A DNA stretch of 44,686 nt from Phoronis australis. Lineage: Eukaryota; Phoronida; Phoronidae. The DNA lies in contig NMRA01001070.1 of NCBI GenBank assembly GCA_002633005.1, forward strand, positions 1 to 44,686. The letters run 5' to 3'. Position numbers and translations under genes: made by a program. This document shows, in pieces, positions 11,830 through 23,455 of the stretch; the first letter of the stretch is position 1, and each line of letters starts with the position of its first letter. The notes beneath the pieces are model-generated. The model was given only the letters and a program-made list of their open reading frames with translations. It made no database searches and had not been told where the DNA came from.

Positions 11830-11877
11830 GATATCTAGTATTTATGTTTTGATGGTTTATCGTATCCGTTTTTTGTT

Positions 11878-12960
11878 TTTGTCAATGATATATTTTACGC
11901 TATAAGTGGTCACTGTAAGTTATGTAATTATGCTGATGACAATACCCTATTGCAAGCAGGCTCCTCTTCAGCAGGTTGCCTCAGCCTCAAGGTAGCTGGG
12001 CAGATGGCAATGGATTGGTTCTCCTCTAATGGAATGGCTGTAAACCTTGGTAATGAATGAGTCAATCATCTTTTCTAGGAATCGTGTACATAATAATGAT
12101 AGGTATCTCATGTCTGGTGATACTATGATTGAGTGTGAAGAGTCCGATAAGCTGCTGGGTGTCCAACTTGACAGCCAGTTAAGATTCCACGAGCACGTTC
12201 ATGTTATTTGCAAAAAAGCTTCTAGACAGATGAATGCCTTGTTCCGTCTTCGAAATGTTTTAGGCATTAACAGTAATTAAGCTTAAGTTATATTATGCAT
12301 TTATAAGATCCTATTTTAATCACTGCTCCCCACTCATTTGGCACCTATGTGGAATACAGAAAAGTAGGAAAATGGAAAAGATACAACACCGTGCTTTAAA
12401 ATTTGTGTTCAATGACAGCGAGTCCAGCTACTCACAACTCTTAGTTAAGGCTAGGAGCTGCTCTCTAACTAGTTGGCGGATGAAATGTTTATCTATTGAA
12501 GTATTCAAAAATGTTCATATAATTGGACCCTGTCCGTCAGGAAAGCTTGGATTTAGAGAGTCTGGATACGGTCTCAGAGGTGAAAACTGTCTCTATGTGA
12601 AACGCTTTAATACGATGACTTACGGATGTAACTCAATCTCCCATAAAGGTACTTTGCTGTGGAACTCATTGCCATCAGTAATGAGACAATGTACTACCTT
12701 AAATGAATTTGCCACTCTTGCTCATGACTTTTCCTCTGAGATCTGCTCTTGTGAAAACTGCTATGGATGCCCATACACGCTCCGTAACATGTATGTGTAC
12801 TTTTGTATTTATATTTATGTTTTAGTTCTGTACATGTATATTCTCCGTACTGTAGAATTAGCTAGTACTTTAGTTCTGTTAATTTTGTAGATTTTAAATT
12901 TGTCGGATAATAGCACAGTGCGAACGTTTCATTGTTTAGGCTCACCGACTTTTAAATAAT
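11878..12960 (+). mobile_element. 5'-truncated, inactivated CR1/jockey-like LINE (RT C-terminal half)
   Basis: Remnant of a non-LTR retrotransposon reverse transcriptase. From 11878 the frame reads FVNDIFYA then NYADDNTLL, the RT catalytic motif with the YADD box at 11929-11940, then MDWFSSNGMAVN. After a stop the sequence continues in other frames: SDKLLGVQLDSQLRFHEHV with KKASRQMNALFRL (12120-12275), then EKIQHRALKFVFND, SISHKGTLLWNSLP and a terminal C-x-C-x2-C cluster near 12750. Three frames are needed, so it is dead. Everything upstream of the YADD region is missing, as is typical of incomplete target-primed reverse transcription. It ends just before a (TAC/TGC)n tract, a likely 3' tail or target microsatellite. 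Confidence 0.85.
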
Positions 12961-12962
12961 GA

Positions 12963-13048
12963 TTACTACTACTACTACTACTACTCTGCTGCTGCTACTG
13001 CTGCTGCTGCTGCTACTGCTGCTGCTGCTGCTGCTACTGCTACTACTT
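12963..13048. repeat. TNC trinucleotide microsatellite (tac/tgc)n
   Basis: About 86 bp of tac, ctg and cta trinucleotides immediately 3' of the LINE remnant. Confidence 0.95.
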
Positions 13049-15268
13049 CTGTTCAAATTCGGCGATTTGATCGGCTATTGTGTTTGAGCACTGGCGAACC
13101 CGATGGTCCAGCCAGTTACGATCGTTGGTTTTGAAGTTCCAGCCAACCCGTGGAGGACCGACCACCATGTTCGAAAACCTGTCATTGGGTTTTGCTGACC
13201 AGCAAGCTCGTGGTTTTGAAGTCCAGCAAGTGGTTTTGAAGTCTGGCCAAATGTTGATTTCCCGTTGAAACTCTAGTCCTGGAATATCACCTCCGATCTC
13301 ACGGAGAGTTTGTTTGGATGCATTCATTCGTTCCGTTATGTGTACATGTACATGTATTTGTTAATGGAATTTAATGTTATTACATCTTGTCACAACTCAG
13401 ATGTTTTTCGACTGCTTTGCATAAGAGCTATATCATTATAAATTCCTTTGTCAGTTCTTGATCATTATATCAGAAGCAAATGAGTATTACCAAAATGCGA
13501 AAAATAACAGCGACTAATAGCAATAAAATTGGGAGTGAACCACGAGAGAGGTATCAATGGCTAGTAACGCTACGTGTATTCGGGAAATAATTTCAATGAT
13601 TCAAATGACTTCTACCATGTAAAGACAAAGGTTTTAAAAGATGAAGCCTTCACACTTGTTGTGGATAGTGGAGTCAGGCATTCGTCTAAAATTACAATCA
13701 TAATTGCGGCTTGGAACCTTGGTGCCGCTTGATACTATTACATGGGCGGCGTAGCACTGAAAAAAGTGGGGGCTATAGCCCCCAGACCCCTATCGTGCGC
13801 CGCCCATGTATTACATTTTTCATTAAAAATTCGGAATGCAATGGCATTTACGAAAAACGCGATAACCTATTCCAAGTGTCTATCCGAAATGTCAAGGTTT
13901 TCTGATAGATAGAAAATGGGCAGCGCAACCATCTGTCAGGTAGCATTGAAATGTACTGTGAGTAGCTGATGACATTGGCTTAGGGCTTTCGACAACAGTT
14001 TAGACATAAACTTTTCTCTTCAGAAAGTGACGGTTAGTGATCCTGATACATATAGTGTAAGTTACCGTGGCTAAGATGTTTACGATATCCGCGTTTCTCG
14101 AGAAAAGGGATTGTAGAAATTAACAATAAAAGAGAGATTGTTATTTTGAACACCTGTTGCATATTTGTCACAGTCAACATTAGAGAACGAAAAAAAAACC
14201 CGAACAACTGGATTAAAGAGGCGGGATTTCATGATAAAAAGCGGAACATACATGTATTGTGCCCAACTAAAGCGTTAAGGTGAGATGTTCCCTGCAAAAC
14301 ACAAAAACGTACCGTTAGCGTTTTATCTTGTAGTACGCAGATGTACAACCCAAAAATGCCCGGTAGCAGTTTTTTTGTTGTTTTTTGTAGTTGCTGCATT
14401 TTTTCATTGAGTTGAATGGGAAATTACGGGTGATGCAAGAACCCATGAAACGTTCCGTTTTTTCATTTCAGCTGAGCTGGAAATATCAGTACGTAGCGTG
14501 TGAAATTACAGTAATGTATGACAACATGTCAATTTTGGTCGTGTAGTGGGATAATTAGATGTAGATGGTGTCAAGCGAGATGGCGGAAAAAATATGGGAC
14601 AGTCTGCCAAGAACTGGCCCGCAAATACAATGAACACCGTTAGCAACACGAAGTAACGGATTGGGTTCTTTTACAAGGTACACTTTGCATTTGTTGAAAT
14701 ATTATTTCACGGGTATACAGGTAAATGCTACAGTTAACAGTAAGCCTACTTCCCAGAAGTCTAATTAACAGAAAACGTCATAGGCTGAGCAACAGGTGAA
14801 CGTTGCACAATATAAGCATTATACTGTAACAGGAGTGCCCTGGACATGATTAAATGTATGTAAGTAAGATATATGGGCCTTCTAGTAGTCAAGCTGTGTA
14901 TTACGTATGGAATTTTCCTATGATTTTTGAGTCCTTTGGATATCGCCAAATATATGGTCAGAACCTAAGAGTTATGGGCCTTGCCCTTCAGATCGTGTCT
15001 GATTGGTTGAAATTGTGTACTTGAGCTTTGTCTCTGTCAGACACGAGGAGAACAGTCGCAGAGTTCAAGAAGTAAACATTTACACCTTCACTCACACCAA
15101 ATTGCAACTGTTTTTGTGCAGCTTTAGGGCTCCTCCCGAAGTTGGTTGCCAGTAGTTTAGCCCCAGCAATTCTCGGGCTCCTCCCGAGCTTGATTGCATC
15201 TCACCTTTCGGATCTGAATAACCAAATTGCCCTGTTTTTGCACACACAAATATTTATCAGCGACTGGC
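13049..15268. other. intergenic, little recognisable content
   Basis: Contains short internal repeats of 'ggttttgaagt' (13125-13245), the small inverted-repeat element at 13741-13810 and a two-copy imperfect repeat of 'gggctcctcccga' (from 15127 and 15175). No gene recognised. Confidence 0.5.
13741..13810. mobile_element. short MITE-like element with GGGCGGCG termini
   Basis: About 70 bp bounded by catgggcggcg and its complement cgccgcccatg, with a central palindrome tgggggctatagccccca. It looks like a remnant of a hAT-type non-autonomous element ('GGGCGGCGTAGC' ends). Target duplication is not clear. Confidence 0.5.
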
Positions 15269-15443
15269 TTGCCGTGTATCACTGAGAACTGTACAAATCA
15301 CAACGCTGCGATACTAAATCATGGAACAACTGGATTGCTTGTAAGTGTGAAATACCGTATTTCACACTTACAAGTAATCCAGTTGTTCCATGATTTAGTA
15401 TCGCAGCGTTGTGATTTGTACAGTTCTCAGTGATACACGGCAA
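15269..15443. repeat. near-perfect 175-bp palindrome (87-bp arms, 1-bp centre)
   Basis: The left arm (15269-15355) and right arm (15357-15443) are complementary with only about one mismatch and essentially no spacer. The two strands therefore give the same translated peptide in both orientations. Either a foldback-type MITE or a recent inverted duplication. Confidence 0.95.
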
Positions 15444-15720
15444 AACTACAGTGTAGTTATAAATTCTTACAATAAACCTATGTATTATTTGAAGTATTAT
15501 CTGGCCGGTTAGAGGCGATAATGAAGACACCAGGTTTAGAACAGTAGGTTTATATTTGAAGACTAAGTACCGAGAGAACTACTTCATTCACAGCAATGTA
15601 TGACTACGCTACATAGTAATACGATACTACAACATTATTCACCAACTTTTAGTTTTCAATATCACCCTCAGTCCGCACCGGGCTCGTAAAATCGGGGCCG
15701 TTACAATACAAATAACTGAA

Positions 15721-15776
15721 AACAGTAACACACGCACCCACGCACACACACTCACAGACAACCACACCCACACAGA
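15721..15776. repeat. CA-rich imperfect microsatellite
   Basis: Interrupted (ca)n tract with cacacg and cacaccca variants. Confidence 0.8.
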
Positions 15777-16081
15777 AAAGATATCAGAGGCTATTCCCGG
15801 CATCCACACAGGGCCACAGGTGCTTATAAGACCAGCGTAACTGTCGGGTTGGCTGACTAACTTTCGAGAAATCACTGATTGTATGGAACTGTACATCAGA
15901 AGAGTCTCGCTTTTGATGAACACACTATATTGCCAGATGAATAATAAAAATAAACTGAAAATGAAATGAGAAAGTAAGCTTTATTTGATAACTACAACTC
16001 TCGATCAAAACTCAGAATGTTTTTGGACAGAAGTTGTGTCCTTATCGGACAACAGGTGGCGCTATGATTAAATCCCATCTT

Positions 16082-16542
16082 GGGAAATTCCCAGGCTCTC
16101 AAATTAGATACTGAAAGTTATTGACCACAGAGCAAGATGTTTTCATGGGAGTTCAAGGTAATAGTTTCAAATGATTATAATATATCACATAGTCACGCGC
16201 GTATGTTTTGAAACTATAAACGTGGTCATCGACACCCGGAGACTCCGGAATACGTGCTCTTGTGAGGCTGGATAAAATGGCGACCCGCGTGTAGACCTCA
16301 ATTTGAGGGTGGCGGTTATTTGACTTTGGCTACTAACTGTTTTTGAGAATTTTTGATCTTACCCACGGTGGCCAAAAACTGTTGGTTTATTTCGCTCATC
16401 GCGTGTCATTGTTAAAGGTAATCACACAGTAATATGAGCTGCATAGATGTTTTTCAGTTATGTGTTTCCACTCTGACATCATCATATCATGTTGACGAGA
16501 TAAGGGAATTTCCCAACATCATGACATTGTGGAAAATTCCCC
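16082..16542. promoter_or_regulatory. cluster of three NF-kappaB-like sites
   Basis: gggaaattccc (16082-16092), gggaatttccc (16504-16514) and ggaaaattcccc (16531-16542). All fit the GGGRNNYYCC-type consensus; two are perfect palindromes and the last two are 16 bp apart. They precede the TATA box at 16560. Match to the consensus is seen; Rel binding is inferred. Confidence 0.45.
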
Positions 16543-16559
16543 TGCGCCAAAGTTACCAT

Positions 16560-16567
16560 TATAAATA
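16560..16567 (+). promoter_or_regulatory. candidate TATA box
   Basis: tataaata 18 bp downstream of the last kappaB-like site, with a plausible start 25-30 bp further on near 16590. The context suggests an inducible plus-strand promoter. Confidence 0.35.
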
Positions 16568-16697
16568 AAGCTGAGCTATGGATGGGGAGCCACAATTACA
16601 CTCAGCACTATAACACTTAATCACAATACCGACAAGACCGGCGTCACGGCTATCTGTGTACACAGCATCAATATACACATGTATTATAGACATTAAG

Positions 16698-16820
16698 GCG
16701 ATGATTCAAAAGGAATTGCCAGTTCGTTGCCCGTGAGGCCAATCTCGTAAAGTTGGCTTTCCACCAAGCGGCCGGGTTATTGCACGCGTCGATTATCTTG
16801 CGTTAACGAACTGCCATTGC
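16698..16820. repeat. small imperfect inverted-repeat element
   Basis: 'attgccagttcgtt' near 16710 and 'aacgaactgccatt' near 16805 form inverted ends around about 80 bp. Possibly an old MITE. Confidence 0.3.
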
Positions 16821-17447
16821 TCTCCGACCCAAAATTCGCATATTGTTTTCATAGCTTTTACTTAGTAACAACACCAATGTGATGTGGCCGTAACTGATAA
16901 TCAAACGTTCGGTTGTTGGACAGAACCCACGTTTATGCTAATCCTAAAGAACTCCGCCATTTAATCGTTTTAGACAACATCCGTTATTAAGATATTTGCC
17001 TCGTATATTCCGTTTAGCCGGGTTCGTGTTCAGAAGCGCTGTCGTAACTTGTGTAAAGCATTTTGTCTGAGATCTGCATTCAGCTTATAATGACTTTCCC
17101 GGGTCATCGGAAGTCTTTCTGCTTTTCATGCTTGGCTGCTTAAAAACGTTATCAATGTCAAGGGATGTAATTGTTTTTAGTCGTCTATACATGTATAGTT
17201 CAATGGGTTGTGCCACTTATATAATGCATCAGAATAGCCCACCCCATGGCACCTTCTGCGTGACGGTAAGAGGGCTGTTCTTAGTTTACTGACTACTCGC
17301 AAGCTTTAGAGGGGTCCTTTGAAGTCAGTGTGAAGTTTCCTTCCAGTTCCCTTTAACGGAATAAATTGTTTACTACATGTATACGGCACAGGAAATTTTT
17401 TTTGCGAAGCCCTCATGTGATAGTAGATTTTGTGTTTCCCATTTCAG

Positions 17448-17719
17448 GTCGAAAAATTGGAATGAAATGCAACATTAGCATTCCAAACTAAATCCTGAAT
17501 CTTTCTGAAACTGGCAACCTAACAATGCTGTTTGTGACGGTCGTAATCCGACTATTGTTTCTTCTTAAAACTGTGAAATCGGAAAAATCCCACGGTATAT
17601 ATCAAACTGGAAGTCCGACTGAACCAATTCCTGCACGGAATGTAACTGTATCTCAACTTCTTGAAGATTGTGACCGAAAAACATATATGTTACATTTAAT
17701 TTTCTGTATATACATGTAG
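17448..17719 (+). CDS. candidate exon of a small secreted protein (ATG at 17525)
   Basis: Hypothetical. An acceptor (tttcccatttcag|g, exon from 17448) leads to an ATG at 17525 and 64 codons. The product begins MLFVTVVIRLLFLLKTVKSE, a typical signal peptide (h-region at residues 2-15, short polar end), then a polar segment with an N-glycosylation site (NVT) and one cysteine. It stops at 17719 or splices out earlier; the possible donors are weak. No family recognised. It lies about 930 bp downstream of the TATA box and kappaB-like cluster, so a 5' UTR intron would be needed to link them. It could equally be a chance hydrophobic frame. Confidence 0.3.
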
Positions 17720-18324
17720 GAATGGCCGGTTAATGTCTTATTATCGACACCCCAGCTATTAAAAGCTTTACGGTATACATGTACATTTGATTTCATCTGG
17801 CGTTATTTTTCTCGTTTATTCTCTGACAATTGCCCGATTTAGTGAACTAAAACAGATTTGCAATTTTCTAGCATACCGTACGCATATGGCAAAGACGCGA
17901 TGCGTCCCTGGTACAATGTCTCATAAGATGATGTCTACGCCCCTTCGGTCCAGTAATACCTGACATCCGCGCTAGTGGAGTGTACATGTACATGTACGTT
18001 GTGACTTTATGAACTTTTCTGCATCTTCAGTCACTTCAACTACTTATGGTCATGGACCCAAAGTAGAATTTTTGACAAAACAACAACAATTATACAGAAG
18101 CACGTTTACAGTAATGTCTTTACATGTATACATCGATGACCACTTGAAAACACTTAAACATAGATAATAACGCTTCTGTCCGGGGATTTTTAAAGTTGCC
18201 GACATTGGAAAATAATTTTTTGTCACATTATTCTTAGCAGACAGGTGCAAAACGATCGTCTTCGATGCAATTATTGTGGCAAGAGGCAAAAACGATCAGT
18301 GAAAGCAATATAAAAGATTTATGT
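17720..18324. other. unassigned stretch before the gag fragment
   Basis: Nothing recognisable; contains TACATGTA-type words (e.g. 17982-17997). Confidence 0.5.
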
Positions 18325-18714
18325 CTACCGGTGTCTATAGTATGCCATCCTCTCCCATTCCAGTCGGAGAGTGTCACAGTGGGCGTCCATGTACTGTTGA
18401 GCAATGGCCGACATTTCGTCGAAGGTCTTCGGTTTCCGTTCCCTCAGGAATACGGACATCTCAGGATGGCATACTCCCAGAAACTGTTCTCGGATCAGTA
18501 AGTCTATGAGTACATCATAAGTCGCCTCGACCTCCGCCAGTTGTGTCCATCGGTCAAAGAACCTTTTTAGTCTTGCCCCGAATTGGAACACGTTTTCACC
18601 CTTTTCAGGCTTGGACTCTCTGAACTTTCGTCGGAACCCATCTTCGGTTAATTCATACCTGTGCAGCAGCGCCACCTTAAGTTGGTCATAGTTGTTAATT
18701 TGGTCAGACGGCAT
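18325..18714 (-). mobile_element. Ty3/gypsy-like retrotransposon gag fragment (SCAN-like capsid)
   Basis: 130 codons open on the minus strand and cut at their N-terminal side by the assembly gap. The product has the gag/SCAN-like pattern of gypsy-type elements: 'ALLHRYELTEDGFRRKFR', 'KPEKGENVFQFGARLKRF', 'DRWTQLAE', 'LIDLLIREQFLGVC', and 'KTFDEMSAIAQQYMDAH'. The capsid-like helices are complete. No zinc knuckle, protease or RT follows, because homology ends near 18350 at an A/T-rich sequence. The element is truncated at its 3' side; its 5' part and any LTR would be in the gap. The ATG shown next to the gap need not be the true start. Confidence 0.7.
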
Positions 18715-19502
18715 NNNNNNNNNNNNNNNNNNNNNNNNNNNNNNNNNNNNNNNNNNNNNNNNNNNNNNNNNNNNNNNNNNNNNNNNNNNNNNNNNNNNNN
18801 NNNNNNNNNNNNNNNNNNNNNNNNNNNNNNNNNNNNNNNNNNNNNNNNNNNNNNNNNNNNNNNNNNNNNNNNNNNNNNNNNNNNNNNNNNNNNNNNNNNN
18901 NNNNNNNNNNNNNNNNNNNNNNNNNNNNNNNNNNNNNNNNNNNNNNNNNNNNNNNNNNNNNNNNNNNNNNNNNNNNNNNNNNNNNNNNNNNNNNNNNNNN
19001 NNNNNNNNNNNNNNNNNNNNNNNNNNNNNNNNNNNNNNNNNNNNNNNNNNNNNNNNNNNNNNNNNNNNNNNNNNNNNNNNNNNNNNNNNNNNNNNNNNNN
19101 NNNNNNNNNNNNNNNNNNNNNNNNNNNNNNNNNNNNNNNNNNNNNNNNNNNNNNNNNNNNNNNNNNNNNNNNNNNNNNNNNNNNNNNNNNNNNNNNNNNN
19201 NNNNNNNNNNNNNNNNNNNNNNNNNNNNNNNNNNNNNNNNNNNNNNNNNNNNNNNNNNNNNNNNNNNNNNNNNNNNNNNNNNNNNNNNNNNNNNNNNNNN
19301 NNNNNNNNNNNNNNNNNNNNNNNNNNNNNNNNNNNNNNNNNNNNNNNNNNNNNNNNNNNNNNNNNNNNNNNNNNNNNNNNNNNNNNNNNNNNNNNNNNNN
19401 NNNNNNNNNNNNNNNNNNNNNNNNNNNNNNNNNNNNNNNNNNNNNNNNNNNNNNNNNNNNNNNNNNNNNNNNNNNNNNNNNNNNNNNNNNNNNNNNNNNN
19501 NN
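18715..19502. other. assembly gap (788 N)
   Basis: Run of N. Open frames drawn through it are artefacts. Confidence 1.
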
Positions 19503-20737
19503 ACTTGCAGGCAATTTCTTCTACCCGCGACTCTTCTTGCTGGTCACAGTCTCTGGCTGATGACGCAACACTTCAGGTAGTATCTCACTACCCACAATGC
19601 AAGTGACAAGCTCTTAGTTAACTTCCGGTTCGTTAACCCTTGCCCTTGCCAAGATCCTTTCGAGAATCTTCCACGAGATGGCTCTGTCGTACAACTGCTT
19701 CTGTACACTGTAGCAAGTCTTTATGCTTCTACTACTTTAGCGCATCTGATTATCTTCTTGATTCCAGCCCATAATATAACATTCTACTTATTTAGTGATT
19801 GGCTAATAAAAACCACATGGTCATATCCACTCATATTATTGGCTGTTACAATTTGTTCTCAGAATATTCTAGAATCTCTAGAGTACTTTGACCCCAGAAC
19901 CCAAAGTTGTAAACACCATCTAAAAATAGATTTTGACGTTAAAACACATGTCAACAAGTCTGACCCCATGATTTAAAAGTACATATGCACAAATTTTGGG
20001 CAACTTAAAATGGATCTATTCTTACTAATTACTTAATCAATATTTATTCTGACAGAAAGTATACGGCCTTGGCGGTCCATACACTATGGTCTATGGTTGA
20101 ACAAGATGTGGAACTAAAATTGTTTTTGGGTTGCAAAACACCATGTCGTATTCTCAGAAATTTAGGAGATCGTACCAGTTTTCACACGCAAAATAGGGAT
20201 TTTAAAATGAAGTTTACAGATTATGTGCAGACTACTCACTGTGTTTAATTGACTTGTATTTTGCACGGAGGGGCAATTACACTACTTTTGCATTGCGACT
20301 ACAATATTAGACAGTGACCGCAATCTCTAGCTGGCCTGACTAGAGACGAAAAAACTCCTATAGGCACTTTATACGGCGGAAGCTTTTCGAATAACTATGC
20401 GTTTGTAGTACACTGATAAAAACATCAGTCACCTTGCGCATCAATTAAAAGGGACGCCTTAGGAGGGCGTCGAACAAATACTCGCTTTATCAAACTCGCT
20501 CTACGAGCGGCCTAATTTGGTAAACAAGTACAAAATAATGCCTCAGCAAACCAGTAAAAAATGTCTGGTGTTGGTCTGTGTATGAATCAATTGTTGAGCT
20601 TTTGCTGAGGCCGGCAGCGTTGGGGGAACGAATGCAATGATAACTGCTTTTGAATGCTGTTGTGCAAATATCGATGATTCGACAGGTTTATTTTGACATG
20701 AACCAACGTTGATTAGAATTTACAGCAGAATCCTAAG
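19503..20737. other. unassigned stretch after the gap
   Basis: Holds the heat-shock element at 19862-19874 and a small GC hairpin (gacgcc...ggcgtc, about 20453-20471). No coding sequence recognised. Confidence 0.5.
19861..19875. promoter_or_regulatory. perfect three-unit heat-shock element
   Basis: aGAAtaTTCtaGAAtc: three alternating nGAAn/nTTCn units with exact 2-bp spacing, the HSF trimer consensus. No gene start is recognised nearby; LTRs can also carry such sites, and a gypsy gag lies across the gap. Confidence 0.4.
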
Positions 20738-20835
20738 TTGGATATCACCAAACCAACTCCTAAAAATTTTCATACAAGAAATTTGTGTATCGTGTCATTT
20801 GGAAAATTATGTGCTTCCCAGTTTATTGAGCAAGT

Positions 20836-21075
20836 CTATGGGCAGACATTTATGCAAAAACGAAGAACTCCTTTGACCATTTCTGAAGAATTGAATTACA
20901 CTAAAGATGCTCTTGCAAAGTGCGGTTATCCACGTTGGTCGTTCTACAAAGCGGAAAGATCAGAGATGAGAAAAGTAAACGCTCAGACAACCACTACTGT
21001 GGGCTCTCCTACTCGGGTCGTGATTCCCTACGTCCAGAGTCTGTCTGACCGCCTCAAGAGGACATTTAAACAGGA
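20836..21075 (+). mobile_element. Penelope-like element fragment (end of RT region)
   Basis: Within an open frame of 133 codons (20738-21139), the segment TISEELNYTKDALAKCGYPRWSF ... TRVVIPYVQSLSDRLKRTF matches the region between the reverse transcriptase and GIY-YIG endonuclease of Penelope-like elements: an 'EE...L...GYP' helix followed by '(V)IPYV..LS..L.R.F'. Homology stops abruptly after RTF, before the GIY-YIG domain, and the frame upstream of about 20836 is unrelated. It is a short dead fragment. Confidence 0.6.
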
Positions 21076-21114
21076 TTGTCGAAAAACAATCGACGCAACT
21101 GGATTGAATTCACA

Positions 21115-21305
21115 ACATTACAGGATAGATGGAACATAAACGATGGAACATCATGGAATTCACAAAATAGGATGGAATGAACAAAACAGCTTTGGGTTCA
21201 CGATATGGAACACACTAGTGTGGATTGAATTGATGTAGATGCATTGAATGCTAAGACAGGATTGAATAGTCGTACCACTGGCATTAAATGGAATTAAATA
21301 TGAGT
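21115..21305 (+). repeat. degenerate ggaat/gattgaa-rich short tandem repeat
   Basis: Recurring words 'gatggaacat', 'tggaattcac', 'gattgaat' and 'atggaattaaat' at irregular 15-25 bp intervals just after the Penelope fragment. Confidence 0.5.
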
Positions 21306-23455
21306 GCGGACTTTAAAATCAGCACATACGTAAAAAGGACTTTGTATTATTCGACGATTCGGTTTATTATCTCCAAACCATTGTAAAGACAAATGTTCAC
21401 AATACACTACGAAGGTCGACATAGAGTTTAAAGAATAATTGAAGCTGTTGCTCCATGTTTGCAACTGTTAACAATTTTTAAAGCCGTTAACAGACTTTGC
21501 CAATGTCTAGGCTCAAAACACCATGGAGTATTTCTCAAAGAAGTGATGTTGTGTACCAACAGACCTGTAATGAATGTGAACAGTTTTACATCGAAATAAC
21601 CAACAGGATTCTCAACATTAGAGTCACAGAACATTTTAAAGACACATGCAGTGCTGTTCTTGTCATTTATTGACCACTGGTGTTCAAAGTTTTGACAAGG
21701 ATAATGCCACCTTCAGGCTCCTCTTTAAGGAATCTTATTCATTAACATATGCAGGTGAATCACAGTGAATGCAATATGAATAGAAACATTAGATCATTCA
21801 ATGAAGTAAATATCTACCTCATTGGTTCACTTACATGTAAGCCCAACTGTTTTGAATTCAGGTATCTCCCCTCACAATGCATTTTGAAATGTACATCTGC
21901 AGACTGTTCTAGTGCTGTGTTACGTAACTAGAATATTGTGAACATTTGTCTTGAGAATGGTTTAGTGATTATAAACCGAAACTTCGATTAATACAATATC
22001 TGTTTAGATATGCGCTGCTTTTAAATCCCATAATCATTTTTGGACAAAAACAAATAGAACCGAATATACTATTTGATGTTTTTTGCACAAAGGGCCGCCA
22101 GTAGGAACCTGTTGTTGGCTGGGAGAAATTTTAACCCATGACCGCGAGACAAAATGATGCCGTCTTCATCGTTCAGACATACATACATGTAGAATGCCTA
22201 CAGTAGGTCTATATCAAACAAGCTTTTTGAGATTTCATTTTGACCAATAATATCACACGGAAGTGGGTCACGTGCTGCTGTGGATCTTGCTACATTTGAC
22301 TGAAAGACAAAATCTCGAAGTCCACTCTATGGCAGATTTGAATAAAGTGAAACTTCAAATTCAATAGACTTTCTACGTTTAAATACTATTATTGGGTTGA
22401 AATCTTTAATTTGTACTGGGCGTTTGGATAAATACACAGACTAGTCTATAAGATCCTACATGATCTGAACAAGAACTGAGATTGGAAGTCCTCATGTTTT
22501 TCTAACACTTGTTTCTTATACTACTGGTGTTAACATTGTGACATTGGTGTGAAACGAGTAAAATAAATGTGCCCAAAGTCTCTTGAGTAGAGCAGACTCA
22601 ACTGTTTCCATGAAGGTTGTTTGACACAATTTGTCAAGAGTCCGTAATTAGCATCCATTGTTATAAAACATTGACCAATGATAACACATTTGAATACAAT
22701 TTTTATTTCAATTAATGTATTATTTGGTTAGAAATATGTTGATTTTATGTCGCCTTTTTAGTTTTGCGTTTGTTAATTGTTCACGACATCTGATTTCAAT
22801 ATCATGTCATACTAATTAATCCGCTAACCAAAGTATAGACATAGCGGTGAATTAATTTAAACATTAATTTTGAACTTATTTATAAAGGAAACTTCTAATC
22901 CCAGATTGCTGCCACCAACTAATCACATTCCGCAACTCAAAAACATTCGCCCTGCAGCATTGCAGTGGCACAAAATAAAAAAGAATCACATTTTTGAAGA
23001 CGTCATAATAATGTATTTATGCGATGTTATGTTGCTGAAAACAAAGTTCGTTACCTCCTCACTTTTTGTGCAAAGAGCCAAACCCTAACATGTTGATGAA
23101 CCAAAATCAAGACGAACACGTTTATTTATGCGGACGTAAGGGAATGTTAAACACCCATTGTAACATAAAAGTGTCATCCGTTTTCAAAGGAACTTCAGTC
23201 AATTCACACTTTGACACTGATGTGCATATTAGACACTGTATTACAGAAAAAATATCCCATCACCCCTTAAGTTTTTGCAAACATGTATTTGGCGAACATC
23301 CCGGTACAAAATGAAAAAGTTAAAAAATCAGGTAAATGAGAAATTAAAATTTTGTTGATTACCCATAAAATACATACGTTGTTTAACGCTAACTTGATGT
23401 TATCCAACGAATATGTTTTCTTAAATAACGCCTACCTGTATCATCTGTTCCACAG
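21306..23455. other. unassigned A/T-rich sequence upstream of the ankyrin exon
   Basis: No exon, RNA gene or mobile element recognised. Any earlier exons of the ankyrin gene are either untranslated or unrecognisable by eye. Confidence 0.5.

Noticed and set aside
13043-13327. Frames of 62 and 94 codons over short ggttttgaagt repeats
   Set aside because: Repeat-driven, on both strands, with no motif.
18648-19606. Frames of about 300 codons
   Set aside because: Made of N from the assembly gap.
20453-20471. GC hairpin as a terminator
   Set aside because: Eukaryotic DNA; hairpin terminators are not expected and no gene precedes it.
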